This document shows, in pieces, positions 26,424 through 35,029 of a stretch of 64,000 nucleotides of DNA. Under the pieces are notes generated by a model that saw nothing but the letters and a program-made list of their open reading frames with translations, searched no databases and was not told where the DNA came from. The stretch comes from Amycolatopsis roodepoortensis (GTDB lineage: Bacteria > Actinomycetota > Actinomycetes > Mycobacteriales > Pseudonocardiaceae), in the NCBI RefSeq assembly GCF_014873915.1, contig NZ_JADBEJ010000005.1:1736001-1800000 (forward strand), written 5' to 3'. The first letter of the stretch is position 1. Each line of letters starts with the position of its first letter. The position numbers and the translations under genes were made by a program.

Positions 26424-26773
26424 AGCTTGACGCCCGCCTGGACCTTGTGCGTGACCTTGCGCTCCATCACGAACGAGAAGAACGGGATGCAGCCGGCGAT
26501 CAGCACGAGGAGCGTGCCCTTCATCGACCAGCGGGCCTTGATCGCGAGGTCGACCGCGAGCAGCAGGTAGATCAGGTAGAGCCCGCCGTGGACCATGGGG
26601 ATCATCTTCACGAACTGGGGAAGTTCCACGCGGAAGACGTACTGCAGCAGCATTTCGACGACCAGCCCGAGCAGGGCCACACCGGTGGCGTACGCCGCGA
26701 CGCGGAACCGGATCAGCGGTCCGCCCAGCGAGACCGGGCGGGCCGGGGCGGCGTCGTCAGTTCGGGTGGTCAT
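26420..26773 (-). CDS. DUF3817 membrane protein
   Basis: This 117-aa protein with three membrane helices (FRVAAYATGVALLGLVVEM, MVHGGLYLIYLLLAVDLAI, MKGTLLVLIAGCIPFFSFVM) matches actinobacterial DUF3817. ATG 26773 has GAGAGG upstream. It forms an operon with the preceding small membrane protein (22-base gap). No function is known. Confidence 0.9.
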   Translation of the reverse strand: MTTRTDDAAPARPVSLGGPLIRFRVAAYATGVALLGLVVEMLLQYVFRVELPQFVKMIPMVHGGLYLIYLLLAVDLAIKARWSMKGTLLVLIAGCIPFFSFVMERKVTHKVQAGVKL

Positions 26774-26795
26774 AGGGTCTCGAACCTCTCTGGGA

Positions 26796-27167
26796 CTACT
26801 TGTCGCGGGCGTTGAGTTCGCGAAGGTACTGGTTGTACGCGGCGAGCTCGTCGTCCTCGGGGGGCGGCGGAGCCGGGGCACGCCGCTGCCGGGGCGCGGG
26901 CACATCCGGGACGGTGGTCTCGGCCACCGGTTCCCGGGTGTCGGCCTCGGCGGCTTGGCGGCGGAGCTTGCGGATCCGCCAGAACATGAACGCGGGGAAC
27001 AGCCCGAACAGCGGCCACTGCAGGACGTAGCCGAGATTCTGGAACGTCCCGCTGGCCGAGGAGAACCGCTCCCACTGCCACCACGCGAGCCCGCAGCACA
27101 GCGCCAGGCTCACCAGGCAGACGGCGGCGATGCCGAGACGGCGCAGGAGGACGGGCGAAGCGGACAC
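26796..27167 (-). CDS. small conserved actinobacterial membrane protein
   Basis: This 123-aa protein has two membrane helices (IAAVCLVSLALCCGLAWWQW and NLGYVLQWPLFGLFPAFMFW) and a proline-rich cytoplasmic tail ending LAAYNQYLRELNARDK. The WWQWERFSSASGTFQNLGYV stretch is a recurrent actinobacterial signature. It is co-transcribed with DUF3817. The function is unknown. Confidence 0.85.
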   Translation of the reverse strand: MSASPVLLRRLGIAAVCLVSLALCCGLAWWQWERFSSASGTFQNLGYVLQWPLFGLFPAFMFWRIRKLRRQAAEADTREPVAETTVPDVPAPRQRRAPAPPPPEDDELAAYNQYLRELNARDK

Positions 27168-27243
27168 ACATCGACGCTAGCACTGGGCGCGCGGCGAATC
27201 CTCGCCGACCTGCACGCTCGGGACCTTGGTCCTACCTCCGACG

Positions 27244-27502
27244 TCGTGAGTGGTAAGGACGGTAAGGGCCTGCCGGGGTCCTGTTGGGTGCTGGGCTTGG
27301 CCGGGGGTTGCGAAAGCCACTTTCACAACCTTCGACGTTGCGAAAGCCACTTTCACAACGTCGACCGTGGCCGGACACGACACCGCCCTGGCGAGCATGT
27401 CGCGAAAGCCACTTTCGAGACGTCTGATGTCCCGAAAGTGGCTTTCGCGACACCTTCCCCGGGCCTTCACCGACCGGACGAACCGTCTTTACCACTCACG
27501 AG
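27244..27502. repeat. composite repeat: split family A palindrome enclosing four family B units
   Basis: Family A arms at 27244-27263 and 27481-27502 are separated by 217 bp. Inside are GCGAAAGCCACTTTC at 27310-27324, 27340-27354 and 27402-27416 and its inverse at 27434-27448. The first two are exactly 30 bases apart within 22-bp identical units. Units three and four form a hairpin with perfect 19-bp arms (27399-27417 and 27433-27451). The right family A arm supplies the stop codon of the lytic transglycosylase. It looks like one element inserted in another. No gene is seen in the 328 bases 27168-27495. Confidence 0.88.
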
Positions 27503-28380
27503 CGGGTGGCGACGGCCTTCGCGTAGTCGTCCGCCAGCCCGAAGACCTTCTGCGCGTACTCGGTCGAGTTGTTGTACGACAGGATTCCCTGCCACCACCC
27601 CGACGCGGCCGCCATGTCCCGGTTGTTCACGCACAGGTAGCGCGCCGCCGCCAGCGTCGCGTCGTCGATCTGCTGCGGGTCGCCGAGGCCGTCGCGGTTG
27701 CCGTCGGCGGCGTACCGGCGCCAGGTGCTGGGGATGAACTGCATCGGGCCGACCGCGCGGTCGACGGCCGAGTCGCCGTCGAACTGGCCGCCGTCGGTGT
27801 CGCCGATCGCCTTGACGCCGGGCGATCCGTCGAGCGGGACGCCGATGATCGGCTTCGACGGCCGCCCGTCCTGGCCGAGGACGGCGCCGCCGTACTGGCC
27901 GTGGTTCGACTCGATCCGGCCGATCCCGGCCAGGGTCGCCCACGAGATCTTGCAGTTCGGCTGCATCTGGCGCATCGCCAGTTCGGCGTTGCCGTAGGCG
28001 AGCAGGGCCCTGGCCGGGATGCCGGTGGCCTGCGCCGCCCTCTCGGTCCAGGCGGTCAGGGGGTCCTTGCCCGGTTTCGGCTGTGCCTGCTGGGGCGCGG
28101 TCTGCTGGGTCGCGCCGCCCGCGACGGTGGCGTTGACCGGCGCGATCGAACCGGGTTCGACGTCCGCCGCCTTGACCTGCAGCGCCGGGATCTCCATCGT
28201 CGTGGGGCTCGCGACCGGGGCGGAGGCCTTGGTGACCAGCCAGATCCCGCCCGCGGCGAGGGCGAGCACGGCCAGCACGATCACCAGCCTGCCGAGTACG
28301 GCGGCGCCCGCCCCGCGGCGGCGCGGAGCGGGCGTGGCCGGGTCGGCGACGAGCTCGTCGTTTTCCGGGGTGGTGCGCAC
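27496..28380 (-). CDS. membrane-anchored lytic murein transglycosylase (SLT-like)
   Basis: This 294-aa peptidoglycan lyase has an N-terminal anchor helix (about 31-50, RLVIVLAVLALAAGGIWLV), a linker rich in Ala/Pro/Gln and a transglycosylase domain. The catalytic Glu157 lies in GIGRIESNHGQYGG, with DRAVGPMQFIPSTWRRYAAD and ATLAAARYLC after it. It acts outside the membrane on cell-wall glycan. Its TGA stop is inside a family A repeat arm. Confidence 0.92.
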   Translation of the reverse strand: MRTTPENDELVADPATPAPRRRGAGAAVLGRLVIVLAVLALAAGGIWLVTKASAPVASPTTMEIPALQVKAADVEPGSIAPVNATVAGGATQQTAPQQAQPKPGKDPLTAWTERAAQATGIPARALLAYGNAELAMRQMQPNCKISWATLAGIGRIESNHGQYGGAVLGQDGRPSKPIIGVPLDGSPGVKAIGDTDGGQFDGDSAVDRAVGPMQFIPSTWRRYAADGNRDGLGDPQQIDDATLAAARYLCVNNRDMAAASGWWQGILSYNNSTEYAQKVFGLADDYAKAVATRS

Positions 28381-28511
28381 GAAGCGGGTCCTCCAGCGTG
28401 GGCGGCGATCACGACCGATGCTCGAACAACGAGCCCGCGCAGGTTAGCGTTACGCGGTCGCCGGAATCGCCCTTGCCACGCCGGTTCACCCGCGCGTGCG
28501 AGAAGTTCTCA

Positions 28512-28994
28512 TCAGGCGGACTTCTGCTGCCTCGCCAGCCGCGCCACGCACCAGGCCGGGGCGCTGCCGCGGCGGAGGTGCTGCAAAACGGTCATCGGGC
28601 CGAGACGGCGGCTCAGGTCGGACGGGGCGAGCCCGGCCGCGCGGTAGTCGAGCGCGCGCTGGTCGAGCGGGCTGATGCCGGCGTCCCACCAGGCTTCGGC
28701 CTCCGCGACCCCGCCGACCATCTGCCACCAGCCGGCGGCCGCGACGAGCAGGTCCTGCGGGACCTCCGGGAGACGGCGGCGCATCGCGTCGAGGTAGCCG
28801 GGATCGGCGGCCTCGACCGGCGCCCAGCGGCCCTGGCCGGACTGCTGACGCTGGCCGGGGATTCCGGGCGCCTGCCTCGGCACGTCGGCCAGCCACGCCG
28901 ACGCGATGCGATCGGCTTCCTGCTCCTCGGGGGTCTGCTCACGCTCGGCCGCCCACTGCCGGATCAACGCATCGACTCCGGGATCTCCGGTCAT
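28512..28994 (-). CDS. conserved hypothetical protein
   Basis: This is a 160-aa soluble protein with no family I recognise. Visible features are an acidic N-terminus (WAAEREQTPEEQEADRIASA), DLLVAAAGWWQMVGGVAEAE and a basic C-terminal half that could include a small helical domain (ISPLDQRALDYRAAGLAPSD). GAGGAGG precedes the ATG and codon bias is normal, so the gene is probably real. Confidence 0.75.
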   Translation of the reverse strand: MTGDPGVDALIRQWAAEREQTPEEQEADRIASAWLADVPRQAPGIPGQRQQSGQGRWAPVEAADPGYLDAMRRRLPEVPQDLLVAAAGWWQMVGGVAEAEAWWDAGISPLDQRALDYRAAGLAPSDLSRRLGPMTVLQHLRRGSAPAWCVARLARQQKSA

Positions 28995-29346
28995 CCCTGC
29001 CTCCTCATGATTCCCCGACTGACAAGCCCTGACTTACTTGCCCGGCTGAAAGTTCCGCTGCCGTGAGGCTTGCACCTGCGGAAACTCCTCGCCCAGGAGG
29101 CCGGCTCCGGCGCCTGGAGGACCAACCGATCACGCAATGTGAGCACCGTAGGGGCGCGGAGGTCTCTTCCGCCAGAGCTTCCCGGGCACGAATTCGTCGA
29201 CCAGCGGGTTTTCGGGGGCAATCCACCCGGATGGTCGAGTCGTGCGACCGAAATGCGAGACGGGTGACGCTGAGTGATAACCGCAGGTGGCTGCGCACGG
29301 TGATCACCGGCGTCACCAAGGACACCGGTGATCACCGGAACGAGGG
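28995..29346. other. 352-bp intergenic region
   Basis: No gene is supported. It must hold the promoter of the hypothetical gene starting at 28994. A stem made of two copies of CGGTGATCACCGG (29298-29310 and 29326-29338) lies just past the stop of the 55-aa protein. I see nothing else. Confidence 0.5.
29298..29338 (-). terminator. stem-loop after the 55-aa membrane protein
   Basis: Two copies of the self-complementary CGGTGATCACCGG are 15 bases apart. They can pair into a 13-bp stem nine bases downstream of the stop codon at 29347. There is no U tract. Confidence 0.5.
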
Positions 29347-29514
29347 TCAGGAGAAGAGGCTCCGGACGAACGTCACGATGGCTTCGGCACCGGACCGGAG
29401 CCAGCCGAGCGCGGTGTGGACGGCGTCCGCGGATTGCGTCGGCCTGCTGATCAGAAAGAAGAGCACGAGCGCGACGACGGCGATGACAACGAATTTCTTC
29501 AAGCCGGGCGACAT
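29347..29514 (-). CDS. 55-aa single-pass membrane protein
   Basis: This is a short gene that length cutoffs would miss. It begins MSPGLKKFVVIAVVALVLFF, a basic start followed by a membrane helix (residues 8-22), then an amphipathic segment ending TFVRSLFS. The pattern is common among small actinobacterial proteins of unknown function. Codon third positions are GC-rich like true genes. A stem-loop follows the stop. Confidence 0.7.
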   Translation of the reverse strand: MSPGLKKFVVIAVVALVLFFLISRPTQSADAVHTALGWLRSGAEAIVTFVRSLFS

Positions 29515-29634
29515 GGCTCCATCCCATCACACCGTAGTGTCCAGACGATGACTCCGCGCGCACTGCGGACTTTGTCACCACTTTAAGGAGAAGCGGGCCC
29601 TGTTGCCCACCCGGATTCCCAGAGGGAGCGATCG

Positions 29635-30420
29635 ATGAGCGAAAACGTCCTCGTCCACCGGGACGGTCCGGTGACGACGATCACGCTGAACCGCCCCGAG
29701 TCGCGCAACGCCGTGGACGGGCCGACCGCGAACGCTCTCGCCGACGCGTTCCGCGCCTTCGACACGGACGAGGAAGCCGCGGTCGCCGTCCTCACCGGTT
29801 CGGGTGACGCCTTCTGTGCCGGAGCCGATCTGAAGGCCATCGGCACCGGCCGCTCCAACTCGCTCAGCCCGGCGGGTGACGGACCGATGGGCCCGTCGCG
29901 CATGGTCCTGTCGAAGCCGGCGATCGCCGCGGTCCGCGGGCACGCCGTCGCGGGCGGCCTGGAGCTGGCGCTGTGGTGCGACCTGCGCGTCGCCGACACC
30001 ACGGCCGTGTTCGGCGTGTTCTGCCGCCGCTGGGGGGTGCCGCTGATCGACGGCGGCACGGTGCGCCTCCCCCGCCTGATCGGGCATTCGCGGGCGATGG
30101 ACCTGATCCTCACCGGCAGGCCGGTCGACGCCGACGAGGCACTCGCGATCGGGCTTGCGAACCGGGTCGTGCCCGACGGCGAGGCACTGGCGGCCGCGCA
30201 AGCGCTGGCACGCGAACTGGCCGCGTTCCCCCAGGCGTGCCTGCACGCGGATCGCAAATCCGCGTACGGCCAGTACGGGCTCACCGAAGAAGAGGCGCTG
30301 CGTGCCGAGTTCTCGAACGCGCTGATCGACGGCGGGCTCGCCGAAGAGGCCGTCGAAGGCGCCGGCCGGTTCAGTGGCGGCGCGGGGCGTCACGGCAGCT
30401 TCGAGGGGGATCGGTCCTAA
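29635..30420 (+). CDS. enoyl-CoA hydratase/isomerase family protein
   Basis: This 261-aa crotonase-fold enzyme has the CoA-binding and oxyanion parts GDAFCAGADLKAIG and AAVRGHAVAGGLELALWCDL, then GVPLIDGGTVRLPRLIGHSR. The position equivalent to the second catalytic acid falls in the DGG loop, so it may be a hydratase with altered chemistry or an isomerase. AGGGAG at 29623 fixes the ATG. It sits beside racemase and acyl-CoA dehydrogenase genes, pointing to beta-oxidation. Confidence 0.88.
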   Translation: MSENVLVHRDGPVTTITLNRPESRNAVDGPTANALADAFRAFDTDEEAAVAVLTGSGDAFCAGADLKAIGTGRSNSLSPAGDGPMGPSRMVLSKPAIAAVRGHAVAGGLELALWCDLRVADTTAVFGVFCRRWGVPLIDGGTVRLPRLIGHSRAMDLILTGRPVDADEALAIGLANRVVPDGEALAAAQALARELAAFPQACLHADRKSAYGQYGLTEEEALRAEFSNALIDGGLAEEAVEGAGRFSGGAGRHGSFEGDRS

Positions 30421-30430
30421 GGTCTGTCGG

Positions 30431-30967
30431 ATGACAGAAACCGGAGTCGCGCTCAGACCGGTGTCCGAAGACGACCTGCCGATGCTCGAAGCGCTCACGA
30501 ACGATCCGCGGGCCGCGGGCCCGTTCGAGTGGCACGGCTGGCACGACCCGCATTTTCTGCGCCGCCGCTGGGCCGAGACCGGCATGCTCGCCGCGGACAA
30601 CGGGATGCTGATGATCGAGCTCGGCGGGCAGCGGCTCGGTTTCGTCTCCTGGCACAAGACCAGGACCGGCTCGACGTCGTACTGCTGGAACGCCGGGCTC
30701 GTGCTCATCCCCGAGGCACGCGGCCACGGCTACGGGACCGAGGCCCAGCGGCTGCTGGTCCGCTACCTCTTCGCGCATACGCAGATGAACCGGGTCGAGG
30801 CGTCGACGGAGGCGGGCAACCTCGCCGAGCAGCGCTCCCTGACGAAGGCCGGCTTCACCCGGGAGGGTGTGCTGCGCGGCTACGGGTTCCGGGACGGGGC
30901 CTGGCGCGACCACATCCTCTATTCGGTGGTGCGATCGGACCTGGGCCCCGACCCGGAACACCTCTAG
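30431..30967 (+). CDS. GNAT-family N-acetyltransferase (RimJ/RimL type)
   Basis: This 178-aa acetyl-CoA transferase has the fold signature LVLIPEARGHGYGTEAQRLL (acetyl-CoA loop RGHGYGT) and VEASTEAGNLAEQRSLTKAG, typical of ribosomal-protein-type or small-molecule acetyltransferases. ATG 30431 lies ten bases after the crotonase stop, so the two are co-transcribed. Its TAG overlaps the racemase stop in CTAG. The substrate is unknown. Confidence 0.9.
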   Translation: MTETGVALRPVSEDDLPMLEALTNDPRAAGPFEWHGWHDPHFLRRRWAETGMLAADNGMLMIELGGQRLGFVSWHKTRTGSTSYCWNAGLVLIPEARGHGYGTEAQRLLVRYLFAHTQMNRVEASTEAGNLAEQRSLTKAGFTREGVLRGYGFRDGAWRDHILYSVVRSDLGPDPEHL

Positions 30968-32112
30968 GCGATCGTCCCCGCGGCCCGGAGCCGTTCGATC
31001 CCGTCGGCGTCCACGCCGAGTTCGGCGAGGACCTCGGCGGTGTCGCCGCCCTTGGGCCGCGGCGGTTCCGGCGTCTCGGCCGGCGTGCGGTCGAACCTCG
31101 GCGCGGGCGCGGGCTGCATCATGCCGCCGACGTCGACGAACGTCTTCCGCGCGACGTTGTGCGGATGCGACGGCGCCTCCTTCGGGGAGAGCACCGCCGT
31201 CAGGCACGCGTCGGTGCCCTCGGCCTTCGCGACCAGCTCGTCGCGAGTGTGCTTCGCGACGGCTTCGGCGACGATCTTGCGCAGCTTCGGCCACTCGTTC
31301 TTGTCGACGTGGACCGGGGTCTCCTCGGGGTCGAGGCCGAGCACCTTCACCAGGTCGCCCCAGAACCGCATCTCGATCGCGCCGATCGCGACGTATTTAC
31401 CGTCGGCGGTCTCGTAGGTGTCGTAGAACGGCGCGCCCCCGTCGAGCATGTTCTCGCCGCGCCCGCCGGGCCACAGCCCGGAGTCCAGCAGTCCGTGCAG
31501 GCTGGTGGTCAGCAGCGCGGCGCCGTCCACCATGGACGCGTCGACGACCTGTCCCTTGCCGGACGTCTGGCGTTCGAACAGCGCCGCCAGCACGCCCATC
31601 GCGAGCAGCAGGCCACCGCCGCCGAAGTCACCGACGAGGTTGAGCGGCACCACCGGCCGCTGCCCGGCGTGCCCGATGGGTTCGAGCGCGCCGGAGATGC
31701 CGATGTAGTTGATGTCGTGCCCGGCGACGGTCGCCAGCGGGCCGTCCTGGCCGTAGCCGGTCATCCGGCCGTAGACCAGCCGCGGGTTGCGGGCGTGGAC
31801 CTGTTCCGGCCCGATGCCCATCCGCTCGGCGACGCCGGGACGGAACCCCTCGATGAGCACGTCGGCGTCGTCGGCGAGTTTCAGCACCAGTTCGACGCCC
31901 TCGGGGGTCTTGGTGTTGATCCCGATCGAGCGCCTGCCGCGGGCGAGCGGATCGTTCGGGAACCCGATGACGTCGTTGCCCGGGGTCGCCCGGTCGATCC
32001 GGACGACCTCCGCGCCGAGATCGGCGAGGATCGTGCAGGCGAACGGCGCCGGGGCGAGCCCGGCCAGTTCGACGACCTTGAGCCCGCTGAGCGGGCCGGC
32101 CTTTTTCGCCAC
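30964..32112 (-). CDS. mcr: alpha-methylacyl-CoA racemase (CaiB/BaiF family)
   Basis: This 382-aa family III CoA-transferase-fold protein inverts the 2-methyl centre of branched acyl-CoAs so that beta-oxidation can proceed, in phytanyl or sterol side-chain breakdown. His132 (AGHDINYI) and Asp162 (NLVGDFGGGG) fall where MCR has its catalytic His and Asp. ENMLDGGAPFYDTYETADGK and AIGAIEMRFWGD continue the match. It is followed in the operon order by an acyl-CoA dehydrogenase upstream (28-base gap). Confidence 0.93.
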   Translation of the reverse strand: MAKKAGPLSGLKVVELAGLAPAPFACTILADLGAEVVRIDRATPGNDVIGFPNDPLARGRRSIGINTKTPEGVELVLKLADDADVLIEGFRPGVAERMGIGPEQVHARNPRLVYGRMTGYGQDGPLATVAGHDINYIGISGALEPIGHAGQRPVVPLNLVGDFGGGGLLLAMGVLAALFERQTSGKGQVVDASMVDGAALLTTSLHGLLDSGLWPGGRGENMLDGGAPFYDTYETADGKYVAIGAIEMRFWGDLVKVLGLDPEETPVHVDKNEWPKLRKIVAEAVAKHTRDELVAKAEGTDACLTAVLSPKEAPSHPHNVARKTFVDVGGMMQPAPAPRFDRTPAETPEPPRPKGGDTAEVLAELGVDADGIERLRAAGTIA

Positions 32113-32140
32113 GTCTTTCCTTTCTGCGCCAACGGTTCCG

Positions 32141-33292
32141 CTACAGCGTGCGGGAGATGATTTCCTTCATGATCTCGCTGGTGCCGCCGAAGATGCGGGA
32201 GATCCGGATGTCGGCCCACGCGCGCGCGATCGGGTACTCGGTCATGTAGCCGTAGCCGCCGAAGAGCTGCAGGCAGTCGTCGACGACCTTGTTGACCCGT
32301 TCGGTGGTCCACAGTTTCGCCATGGCCGCGCCCTGCACGTCGAGTTCCTTGCGCAGGTGCCGCTCGATGCACTGGTCGAGGAACGCGCGGGACACCGCGG
32401 CCTCGGTCGCCGCCTCGGCGAGCTTGAACTTCGTGTTCTGGAAGTTGTAGACCGGGCGGCCGAACGCCTGGCGGTCCTTGGTGTAGGCGATGGTCTGGTC
32501 GATCGCGGCCTCCATCCCGGCGACCGCGGTGACGGCGATGATCAGCCGTTCCTGCGGGAGCTGCTGCATCAGCTGGATGAAGCCGAGGCCTTCCTGGGCA
32601 CCCAGGAGGTTGGCGGCGGGGACGCGGACGTCGTCGAAGTTCAGCTCCGCGGTGTCCTGCCCCTTGAGGCCGATCTTGTCGAGGACGCGGCCGCGACTGA
32701 AGCCCGGGGTGTCGGTCTCGACGGCGATCAGCGAGACCCCCTGCGCGCCCGCGTCGGGGTCGGTCTTCACCGCGACTACGACGAGGTCGGCGTGGAAACC
32801 GTTGGTGATGAACGTCTTCGCGCCGTTGATCACGTAGTGGTCGCCGTCGCGGACCGCGCGGGTCTTGATGTTCTGCAGGTCCGAACCCGTGCCGGGTTCG
32901 GTCATCGCGACGGCGCCGACCATCTCGCCGGAGGCGAACTTCGGCAGCCACGCCTTCTTCTGCTCTTCGTTCGCGTACTCGAGGATGTAGTGCGCGACGA
33001 TTCCATTGTGGACGGTGACGCCCCAGGCGCTGTCGCCGGAGCGAGCCTGCTCTTCGTAGAGCACCGCCTCGTGGGCGAACGTGCCGCCGCCACCGCCGTA
33101 CTCCTCCGGGATGGACAGGGCCAGCAGGCCGACCTCGCCCGCCTTCGTCCACAGCTCGCGGTCGACCTTCTTCTCGGCCGCCCAGCGCTCCTGGTTCGGC
33201 ACGAGTTCCTTCTGGCAGAAGGTCCGGGCGAGGTCCCGGAGGTCTTCGAGCTCCGTCGTGCTCCACGAACTCTTCTGGATCTGCAAGGGCAC
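32141..33292 (-). CDS. acyl-CoA dehydrogenase
   Basis: This is a 383-aa flavin acyl-CoA dehydrogenase. EMVGAVAMTEPGTGSDLQNI (FAD/substrate loop), YKD-type RQAFGRPVYNFQNTKFKLAE and LQLFGGYGYMTEYPIARAW with FGGTSEIMKEIISRTL are all present. GTG 33292 is chosen because AGGAGG sits nine bases before it; upstream ATGs would run into the operator. It heads an operon with the racemase and is divergent from a TetR gene, with a 30-bp inverted repeat between them. The acyl chain specificity is not visible. Confidence 0.94.
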   Translation of the reverse strand: MPLQIQKSSWSTTELEDLRDLARTFCQKELVPNQERWAAEKKVDRELWTKAGEVGLLALSIPEEYGGGGGTFAHEAVLYEEQARSGDSAWGVTVHNGIVAHYILEYANEEQKKAWLPKFASGEMVGAVAMTEPGTGSDLQNIKTRAVRDGDHYVINGAKTFITNGFHADLVVVAVKTDPDAGAQGVSLIAVETDTPGFSRGRVLDKIGLKGQDTAELNFDDVRVPAANLLGAQEGLGFIQLMQQLPQERLIIAVTAVAGMEAAIDQTIAYTKDRQAFGRPVYNFQNTKFKLAEAATEAAVSRAFLDQCIERHLRKELDVQGAAMAKLWTTERVNKVVDDCLQLFGGYGYMTEYPIARAWADIRISRIFGGTSEIMKEIISRTL

Positions 33293-33333
33293 GGCCAACG
33301 CCTCCTGATCGGACCTGGAAAACATGACGCTTA

Positions 33334-33363
33334 GGATGTAAGTTCCATTCGGAATGTACATCC
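33334..33363. promoter_or_regulatory. 30-bp inverted repeat, probable TetR operator
   Basis: GGATGTA..TTCC and GGAA..TACATCC mirror each other (11 of 15 positions) between the acyl-CoA dehydrogenase and tetR starts. Size and place fit a TetR dimer pair controlling both directions. Confidence 0.65.
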
Positions 33364-33396
33364 GTACCGAGCTGCACGTAAAGGGGGCCCGATCCG

Positions 33397-34011
33397 GTGA
33401 GTGTGCTCGGCAGGACCCACCGCACCCAGGCCGAGCGGCGCGAGCAGACCCGCACCGCGCTGCTCGACGCGACCATCGACTGCCTGGTCGACCTCGGCTA
33501 CGCGCGCACGTCGGTCCAGGAGATCTGCGCCCGCGCCGGCGTCTCGAAGGGCGCCGTGCAGCATCACTTCTCCGCGAAGGCCGAGCTCATGGCGGCCGCC
33601 GTCGAACATCTGACGGAGAAACTGCGCGGGCGTCTCGCGACGTCGATCACGGCGCTCCCCGGCGGAGCCTCGGGCGTCGCGGCGGCGATCGACCTGCTGT
33701 GGGAGGGCTATTCCGGCACGCTGTCCACGGCGGCCACGGAACTGTGGGTCGCGGCGCGCACCGATCCCGAGCTCCGGGCGGCGATCCGCCCGGTCGACCG
33801 GGCGCTGGGCCGTTCGACCCTGGAGCACATCACCGCGGTCGCCGGTGATCTGCCGAAGGAACGCGCGGAGATCCTGTTCTGGCTGACCGTGAACCTCACG
33901 CGCGGGCTGGCGCTGGACGCCGAACTCGGCGGCGACCCGAAGCGGCGGCGCCAATTGCTCGACGAATGGAAACGCGTCGCGGTGATGTTGTACGAGGACA
34001 GCTCCGCGTAG
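33397..34011 (+). CDS. TetR-family regulator of the racemase/acyl-CoA dehydrogenase operon
   Basis: This 204-aa repressor has the HTH VQEICARAGVSKGAVQHHFS, an AcrR-like N-domain and an all-helical C-domain. The GTG start is followed two codons later by another GTG, so the exact start is uncertain by six bases. AGGGGG lies upstream. The divergent acyl-CoA dehydrogenase and shared inverted repeat suggest acyl-CoA-responsive control. Confidence 0.9.
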   Translation: MSVLGRTHRTQAERREQTRTALLDATIDCLVDLGYARTSVQEICARAGVSKGAVQHHFSAKAELMAAAVEHLTEKLRGRLATSITALPGGASGVAAAIDLLWEGYSGTLSTAATELWVAARTDPELRAAIRPVDRALGRSTLEHITAVAGDLPKERAEILFWLTVNLTRGLALDAELGGDPKRRRQLLDEWKRVAVMLYEDSSA

Positions 34012-34114
34012 CACGCGCGAAAGCCCTTCACCAGAGCACATCCGGCACTTATCCCGTCGGCCGATCCATGGTGGAATTCCTTGCTGGACAACGGAACCGG
34101 CGGAGGAGTCGACC

Positions 34115-34912
34115 ATGAACGCGCCGCAGCAGCAGCCGTACCAACCGACTGGCCCGTTCGGCGCAATACCGCCCGCCGCCGCCCCGCGCCCGCCGTCCGA
34201 CGTCCGGCTCCCCCGCCTTTTCGCCGCGATGATGGGGGTTTTCGCCGGCTTGCTGGTCCTCATCGCGACCTTTCTCCCGCAGTCGACGTACGAGCAGATC
34301 TCCGACGGCAAGGCGGTGTCGAAATTCGCCGAGACCGGCTGGACGCGGACCTTCGACATCGAACCGTCGGCGGAGGAGAAGGAGTTCTACGACAAGACGC
34401 ATGTCGCCCGCTACGGCATCCCGCTGTCCGCCGCCGCGCTGACCCTGTTCGCCGGGGCCGCGGTCGGTTTCGCCGCGTACCAGCGCAATTCGGGTTCGCC
34501 CGCCGCGACGACGTCGCGGACGCTGCTCATCGCGGGCGGGGCGGGGACCGCGGCCTGCGTCTGGATGCTCGGCATGGACATCTCGGCGAGCCTGAGCTTC
34601 GGACAGGACACCGGCCGGTTCGTCTCGCGTTATGGGACCGGGAGCGGATTCTGGATCCTGCTCGCCGGCGGACTCGTGGCGTTGCTCACGATCGGGCTGG
34701 CGGTCGTGGCGAACCGCCGTGAACCGGCGTCGCCCCGGCAGGCCCCTTACCCCATCGCCTACACCCCTTACCCGCCCGGCGTTCCCCAGCAGCAGTATCC
34801 GCAGGCCTACGAGCCGCCGTCGCCTCCGACCCCGCCCGCGGGATCCGCGTTGCAGCAGCAGGACATCCTTCGCCCCTCCCCCGACAACCCGCCCCAGCCG
34901 GGCAATACGTGA
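34115..34912 (+). CDS. membrane protein with proline-rich tail
   Basis: This is a 265-aa protein with about four membrane helices (AAMMGVFAGLLVLIATFLPQ, a helix at YGIPLSAAALTLFAGAAVGF, one around LLIAGGAGTAACVWMLGMDI and ILLAGGLVALLTIGLAVVAN). The N- and C-terminal tails are rich in Pro, Gln and Tyr. A loop of about 40 residues after helix 1 is likely external. GGAGGAG precedes the ATG. I recognise no family with certainty. Confidence 0.8.
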   Translation: MNAPQQQPYQPTGPFGAIPPAAAPRPPSDVRLPRLFAAMMGVFAGLLVLIATFLPQSTYEQISDGKAVSKFAETGWTRTFDIEPSAEEKEFYDKTHVARYGIPLSAAALTLFAGAAVGFAAYQRNSGSPAATTSRTLLIAGGAGTAACVWMLGMDISASLSFGQDTGRFVSRYGTGSGFWILLAGGLVALLTIGLAVVANRREPASPRQAPYPIAYTPYPPGVPQQQYPQAYEPPSPPTPPAGSALQQQDILRPSPDNPPQPGNT

Positions 34913-34942
34913 AACTGATTCACATCAGCGGTGGACAGTCTC

Positions 34943-34957
34943 CATACCGGCGGTATG
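34943..34957. promoter_or_regulatory. 15-bp palindrome upstream of gabD2
   Basis: CATACCGGCGGTATG has 7-bp perfect arms around one base and lies 73 bases before the dehydrogenase start. It has the size of a TetR/GntR half-turn site; the protein is unknown. Confidence 0.5.
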
Positions 34958-35029
34958 CTGTACTCGTCGGTAACACCTGGGCTCTGCGTGGCGCCTCCCC
35001 GGCTCCGCGCGGCATGGAACGGAGACGGC

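Noticed and set aside
29063-29551. 162-aa plus-strand frame over the 55-aa gene
   Set aside because: No domain, and the opposite strand gives a better membrane-protein reading with normal codon use.
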